DNA of 64,000 nucleotides, from NCBI GenBank assembly GCA_030549335.1, contig CM060186.1, positions 23,303,189-23,367,188 on the forward strand, written 5' to 3'. Source of the stretch: Pontederia crassipes. Taxonomy: Eukaryota > Streptophyta > Magnoliopsida > Commelinales > Pontederiaceae. This document shows, piece after piece, positions 59,313 through 64,000 of this stretch. How positions within the stretch are numbered: the stretch's first letter is position 1; each line of letters opens with the position of its first letter. Under the pieces are notes generated by a model. It made no database searches. It was not told the origin of the DNA and was given only the letters and a program-made list of their open reading frames with translations. The position numbers and the translations under genes are program-made.

Positions 59313-62127
59313 CTAAACTGAACAGCGTTTGGACAAGTAATCACATCCCCCGTATACTTCCAAACCTGATTGGCCAAGCTCCTCTTCGTTGAAACAAGCA
59401 CACCGTTGGCTAACTTTTCCAGTCAGCGCTATATCCCCCGGTTTCCTGACTAATCTTGGATAACCATTATCACACCAGACCTGACATAAACAAAGCTCTG
59501 CATTTGAGTACAGGGACATTCAAATTTTGATGGAGTATAATACAGCCGCATTGTTTTTAAAGAAAAAAAAAACATATTCAAGAAACAACATTGGAGGCGA
59601 TGCATATGGCAAAAGAACAAATAAGGAAACAATTCAAAACACATAAATCACATTGACGGGGATAACATATCTCGAGTTAGTATAAGCTGAAATTGTTTGT
59701 GCAAAAGTCTAAAAAACATTGGCAGTCTTGCAGAAATAAAGTTACCGGAAAATGCAATGAATATTATCAGATATGCCACTCTCAAAAAAATATATATCAG
59801 ATATGCTCTAGTGTTCTATAATGCATGCATCCTGGTTGAATTCATAGTTTCATAAGACATTAAATTCAATTAGCAGTGTGTAACTGGCAATATATGATAT
59901 ATAATATTCTACCTCTCCTCCATCCTGCTGGCTCCATCTTGAATTGCAACTTGGAATTTTAGCCTCTTCAGCTTTCTGCTTCTCCATAAGCTGAGCTCCA
60001 CGTTTAGCTTTTGATTCAACACCTTTTAAGTATTTTGTGGGATTCCCCTGGCTGTCATAGTATCGTCCAATCAGTTTACCGACAAATCTGGAAAATGAAA
60101 AATAAGGCAAATGTTAGAGATGCAAATCATCAACCAATCTATCAACAAGCCATTAGTAGCTGATTCTACATTTTCTTATGTACTCCTAATTCCAGAGCCT
60201 ATTGCAGAATCATAGCATAAAAAAGTAAGCATTAAGCACAGTTCAGTATAACCATAAAAATTGTCGCGGGGTAACACCTAAATCCTGAGTACATAGAAGT
60301 TGGAACCAAAAAACGTTTTAGGTAGCTCTTGTGCACTTATCCCTGGTATACTAAATGTTTGGCACACTTGTCCCATTGATTATAGCATGAGTTTTCCAAT
60401 CAACAGTCCATCAAAGGCTGTCAAATTCGAGTATCCATGTAAACTCAATCGACCTTCCATGAACTCGAAACGTAGACTCATTTCGTAAGTTCGTAGAGTT
60501 TATGTACATATTAAATTAAAGTAAAAAATAATTAAATAAAATAAATCTTATTGTCTTTGTCAAATAATAACATAATCATCAAAAGTAATCCCAAAGATAA
60601 TAAAGAACTAGATCCAAATACCTTAATTTAGTCCTAAAAATCATAAAAGTATCTGACATAAAATGAAATTCTAATATGTTAAAATTTTAACAACATAATA
60701 TAAACTATTTGTAATTAAACATGTATAATATTCCACACATACATAGTCTCTTCTTTAATGAGTCATAAATGAATAATTTGCATATTAAGATACATAATTC
60801 ACTTGTTGCATACATCATTTGTAATTCTTCACTTCAAAGTTTAAATTAAATACAAACATAATCCATAAAATATTTTCAAGTAAAACATAATATAATGCAA
60901 AACTAAAGCATTAATCATATAAGGTATTTTAAACAAAAACTCAACCAATGTTACAAAAACTAAAATGAACTAAGGTAATTCATATTTATGAAGGTACAAT
61001 GGAAAGCACCTAGAAGAAATTATGGCCAAGGAGAATTAAGAGCAAGAATGTAAAAGTTTAATGGTTGAATGAGGAAAAATTATGGCTCAAAGATAGGTGA
61101 AATTATATTTTTGGACTCATTAACATGGGTTATGGTATATCTGACGAACCGACGAATTAGTTCGACTGAGTTTATCGATTTAGCGATTTTAACGAGTTAG
61201 TACTCGAATCCACCGATTCTACTCAAGAATCCAATTTTGCTACGAATTAATTCCGATGTCTGTCATAAACTCTTAAACGCGTACGAGTTTACGAGTTAGT
61301 TCGCGATTTTAACAGCCTTGAGTCCATAATATTTGAATATATAAAATTCAATGCAAAGATCAACCTATTGTTCCAGAAACTACAACGAATGGTTTGTGTC
61401 ATTGACTTCAAAGCCGGTTGTTGCACAAACTCTTTATACTTGCCACGCAGTAAATTGTCTTCCAAATTTAATATGAAGTGGTACTTGATTATCTTTTCAA
61501 TAGCTAACCAAGATAGACTGCTAAATGAGAGGCGACTTTCATATTTTCAAGACCAGCCTAGCTAGAATTGGCAAAAATGTTTAGCATGCTTCAGCCATAA
61601 TTAACACAACCATGAATTTGATAATTGATAAATGTAGAAGTGTGTTTTGTGCATATGCACACGTGCATGAGATGTGTGTATGTATACTTATATCTAATTT
61701 ATAGGAGAAGATAATGAAATTATAATAATGCTTAGAGGAAGTGGTTACAGATTCAATACTAGAACCAGGTTTTCAATATTCCAGTTTCTAAAATTGTTTG
61801 TTGGATGACAAAGGTATGTAATTCTGAGGAGAAAAAGACCCCGAAAAAATGTTTGAAGGAACATAAGTGTTGTTGAGAAAAAAGGCTCCCCAAAGGCAGC
61901 AGCCAGAAGGAAAATGTTATGGGAACAGGAAATTACCATTCTAATTTGGTTGTGGAATATTTGATCTTTGCAATAGTCAGAAAACGATTGAATAAACTCA
62001 TAATGAATATTTGCTCAAAAAAATAATTCAGAATGAATATTTATACAATGCAAAGGAACTTGAGATAACAAATACCTTACATGTATCTATCAATGTAAAA
62101 CTTTCTCCAATCCACAACACTTTTTAC
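59313..62127 (-). CDS. MAPR4: Neuferricin-like MAPR family protein (MAPR4 type), last three exons only
   Basis: Three minus-strand exons with GT/AG borders and matching phases: 62127-62081, 60087-59913 and 59480-59313. The first reads VKSVVDWRKFYIDRY. The second reads FVGKLIGRYYDSQGNPTKYL, then RGAQLMEKQKAEEAKIP, SCNSRWSQQDGGE. The third reads VWCDNGYPRLVRKPGDIALT, then QRCACFNEEELG, LEVYGGCDYLSKRCSV and stop. The GRYYD...G.PT, CN..WS, WC, PR...KPG, RC.C and GC..L...C pattern is the C-terminal half of neuferricin, a cytochrome b5-like heme/steroid-binding membrane protein; the plant member is MAPR4 in Arabidopsis. These proteins are thought to bind heme; their exact role in plants is poorly known. 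The cytochrome b5-like domain and membrane anchor should be encoded in upstream exons, which I could not find up to 64000. No defect is seen in the exons present. Confidence 0.85.
60088..62080 (-). other. Long intron of the MAPR4-like gene with repeat-like insert
   Basis: 1993 bases between two clear splice sites. It is AT-rich, with a stretch at about 60395-60500 and one at 61135-61320 sharing acgagttt/aactcg and tagttcg-type text in inverted sense. This suggests a MITE or other non-autonomous element between them. I could not fix its ends. Confidence 0.5.
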
Positions 62128-63390
62128 CTATAAGAAAGAAACCAGTAAATCTACATTAGTGGTCATCAGGGAAATGCATGAACAGATAATAAAAACTGTA
62201 AAAATAAAGAGCAAAAAAAGGAACTTGAAGCTCAAAAAACAAAATAGAATTTTAGCTGGAAAAACTTCCTAATAAAGAGAAGTGTTAATAAATGTGTCAC
62301 AATATTGCTTATGTTGGTCATCTCTTTTTGTGCTTGTAGTGGGGAAGAATCACAATAATAAACCTACAATCATGCAGTTTATTAGATCTCAAAAGATGTT
62401 AAAGAATAATCTAATAACAAGAATAATCTAATACAAGGAAAACTCCTAAATGGCTCATAATTAAAGTGAATAAATTAAAAGGCAAAAGGCCCATAAACCA
62501 ATCATCATTCTTCGTCAATGCTGTCCGGTTGAGAAAAACTCAACTCCCATAAGTTGAAAGATGACACAAACGCCAAAGAACACAAAGATGTCAAAAATCA
62601 ACTTCAAAATTCCAAGCAACAACAGCACACCAATGATCAATCCATCAAGATGAAGAGACGTTGATGAGTGTCCATGTGGTAACTTAGGATCTATAGAAAA
62701 GGTAATAAACCAATAGAATGTTTGCTCTCATAAGAAGCATTAGAAAATGTCATTTTGCACACATCAACAGGTCAGAAGAAAGGGTTGTGCACTGCCAATA
62801 CTAATCACGTGAAGAAAGAACTAGAGAATGTGAAATACTAAGATTAGCAGAAAAAGGTTCAGTGTTAGATGATTCCAACATCAGATCAATTACGCAAGAA
62901 CAATTGGTGACTCAAAAAAAGGACCACCAATGGGATCCAAAACTATCAGCTCAAAAAGAGAGACATCAACAGGTGCTGACTCGACTATCGAAGAGGCCAA
63001 GAATCAAGCTTACCATCAAAGGATGGCATGTCAATCTTCTCAAAGGAAAAAAAAAAGAATGGCATGTCGACCTTTACCAAAGGAGAACTAACGAATTATG
63101 GTGGGCCAGGTCTGCAAGGGAAAATCAACTGATAGATGTGGAAAGTCATGTGAAGGAATATCATGTGCCAGAGGACCAAGAAGAGGGCTAATGAAGATGG
63201 GCCAAGTGGATTCTAATGTGTGGTAAAAGAAGGCATGGAACAACGGAACATAGTACGACCCATAAGCACCATAACCCCTTGGTAAATGCATGGCAACCAT
63301 GATAGTAACATAGAAAAGACTTTTGGTTCTTTTTATACCTCCAGAGCTCACAAAATAGAATATCACACTTTGGTTTGGTGTCCTCTAAAG
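62128..63390. other. Probable intron sequence, nothing firmly recognised
   Basis: Upstream (on the minus strand) of a MAPR4-like exon. No cytochrome b5 exon was found here. An open plus-strand stretch, 62862-63191 (109 residues, lysine- and glutamine-rich, two WHV[N/D]L repeats), has no recognised domain. Confidence 0.4.
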
Positions 63391-64000
63391 CCTGTAATGC
63401 AGAAGCATGATGGAAGCCTGCGAGTTTATCGGCGCTGCGCTCCCACCACCGTCTCGGCCTCCCGCCATGGCTCTTCGTCTGCGTTGGCTGAGGCTGGTGT
63501 CACTCGCCTTCCGGCCTCTCAGTCTGTCACCCTGACTCCGCGGCTGAGACTTGGGACTGCCCAGCCCACGACCTTGCAGGCAGAGATTTCGGTTGAGACA
63601 AGGACATGCACGGAGGTCACGCTGGGGTTAGGGGCATGCACGATGAATAACATCTCAATCTTTGAGGCGTCAGCTAAGCCGGATGTGGCTGGGGCCTCAG
63701 CTGCAATTGGTGACTTTGAACTCCTGCATGACCCGGACATTGTTGCTTTGGTGGCTCAAGCCTGTGGTGTCAGGCGAAAGCGTGTCCCCAACCCGATTGT
63801 TCAAAAGTCATGTGCTGTCCGAGTGGGGTAGGCAGCCTGGATGGAGGATTTCCGCTCTCTTCGGGAAATAGGAGTTTTCATTTTAGGGATGACAGTGTGG
63901 CTCTTGCCAACTACTTTCATTGCCTATTTTTGGCTGCGATGTCAATGGGGCTGCAAGAGCGTGGATGGTTATCGGTGCACAGAATATGATATTGAGTAGT
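63391..64000 (+). other. GC-rich coding-like sequence, unclassified, runs off right edge
   Basis: Composition changes sharply to GC-rich with a plus-strand open stretch to 63830 (FELLHDPDIVALVAQACGVR near its end). Shortly after, in another frame, there is hydrophobic text (GVFILGMTVWLLPTTFIAYF, about 63870-63930). It may be the start of a LINE or other mobile element, or a host exon. I do not recognise it. Confidence 0.3.

Noticed and set aside
1-64000. tRNA, rRNA or other structured RNA genes
   Set aside because: None recognised; the tRNA-like matches are primer-binding sites of the LTR elements.

Overview
The window looks like nuclear DNA of a flowering plant, most likely a eudicot. It is AT-rich, its two recognisable host genes have introns and plant-type proteins, and most of the rest is retrotransposon. 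All calls are from reading the sequence; no search was run, and identities quoted for repeats are eye estimates.

Layout. 1-7201 is a broken minus-strand Ty3/gypsy chromovirus of the Tekay/Del type; its left LTR runs off the window. 7202-7604 is a scrap of an Athila-like element. 7605-9655 is a truncated duplicate of the NAC gene further right. 9670-10800 is a piece of an old LTR. 12202-12847 is a DNA-transposon-like insertion made of palindromic repeats. 13890-16708 holds an apparently intact three-exon NAC gene, orthologous by motif to SOMBRERO (SMB), a root-cap maturation regulator. 18530-21660 is another old LTR of the same family as 9670-10800, with a gene-fragment-carrying insertion inside it.

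22727-58515 is one stack of nested insertions. A gag-only LTR element (A) has element B in its right LTR. B's own right LTR holds an Athila-lineage element (D). D's gag holds a second Athila-lineage element (C). C carries an RTE-type LINE in its gag and a hAT-like element upstream of its env-like region. Terminal repeats, target-site duplications, and sequence that resumes on the far side of each insert support this order. By eye the LTR pairs look more similar in the inner elements, as expected for successive arrivals.

58516-58867 is a probable MULE end. 59313-62127 holds the last three exons (minus strand) of a plant neuferricin-like gene of the MAPR/cytochrome b5 family (MAPR4-type); its 5' exons lie beyond the right edge or are not recognisable here. 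63391-64000 is GC-rich coding-like sequence that I could not classify.

The host genes do not form a pathway together. Less routine signals are the tandem NAC duplication, which gives a natural promoter comparison; the dense CGGCC-[G/A]-[T/C/A]-AAA motif spread through the noncoding parts of element C; a comparable ACGRCCCGTAA motif in the LTR of D; twin hairpins inside B; and gene-fragment capture at 19175-19757.
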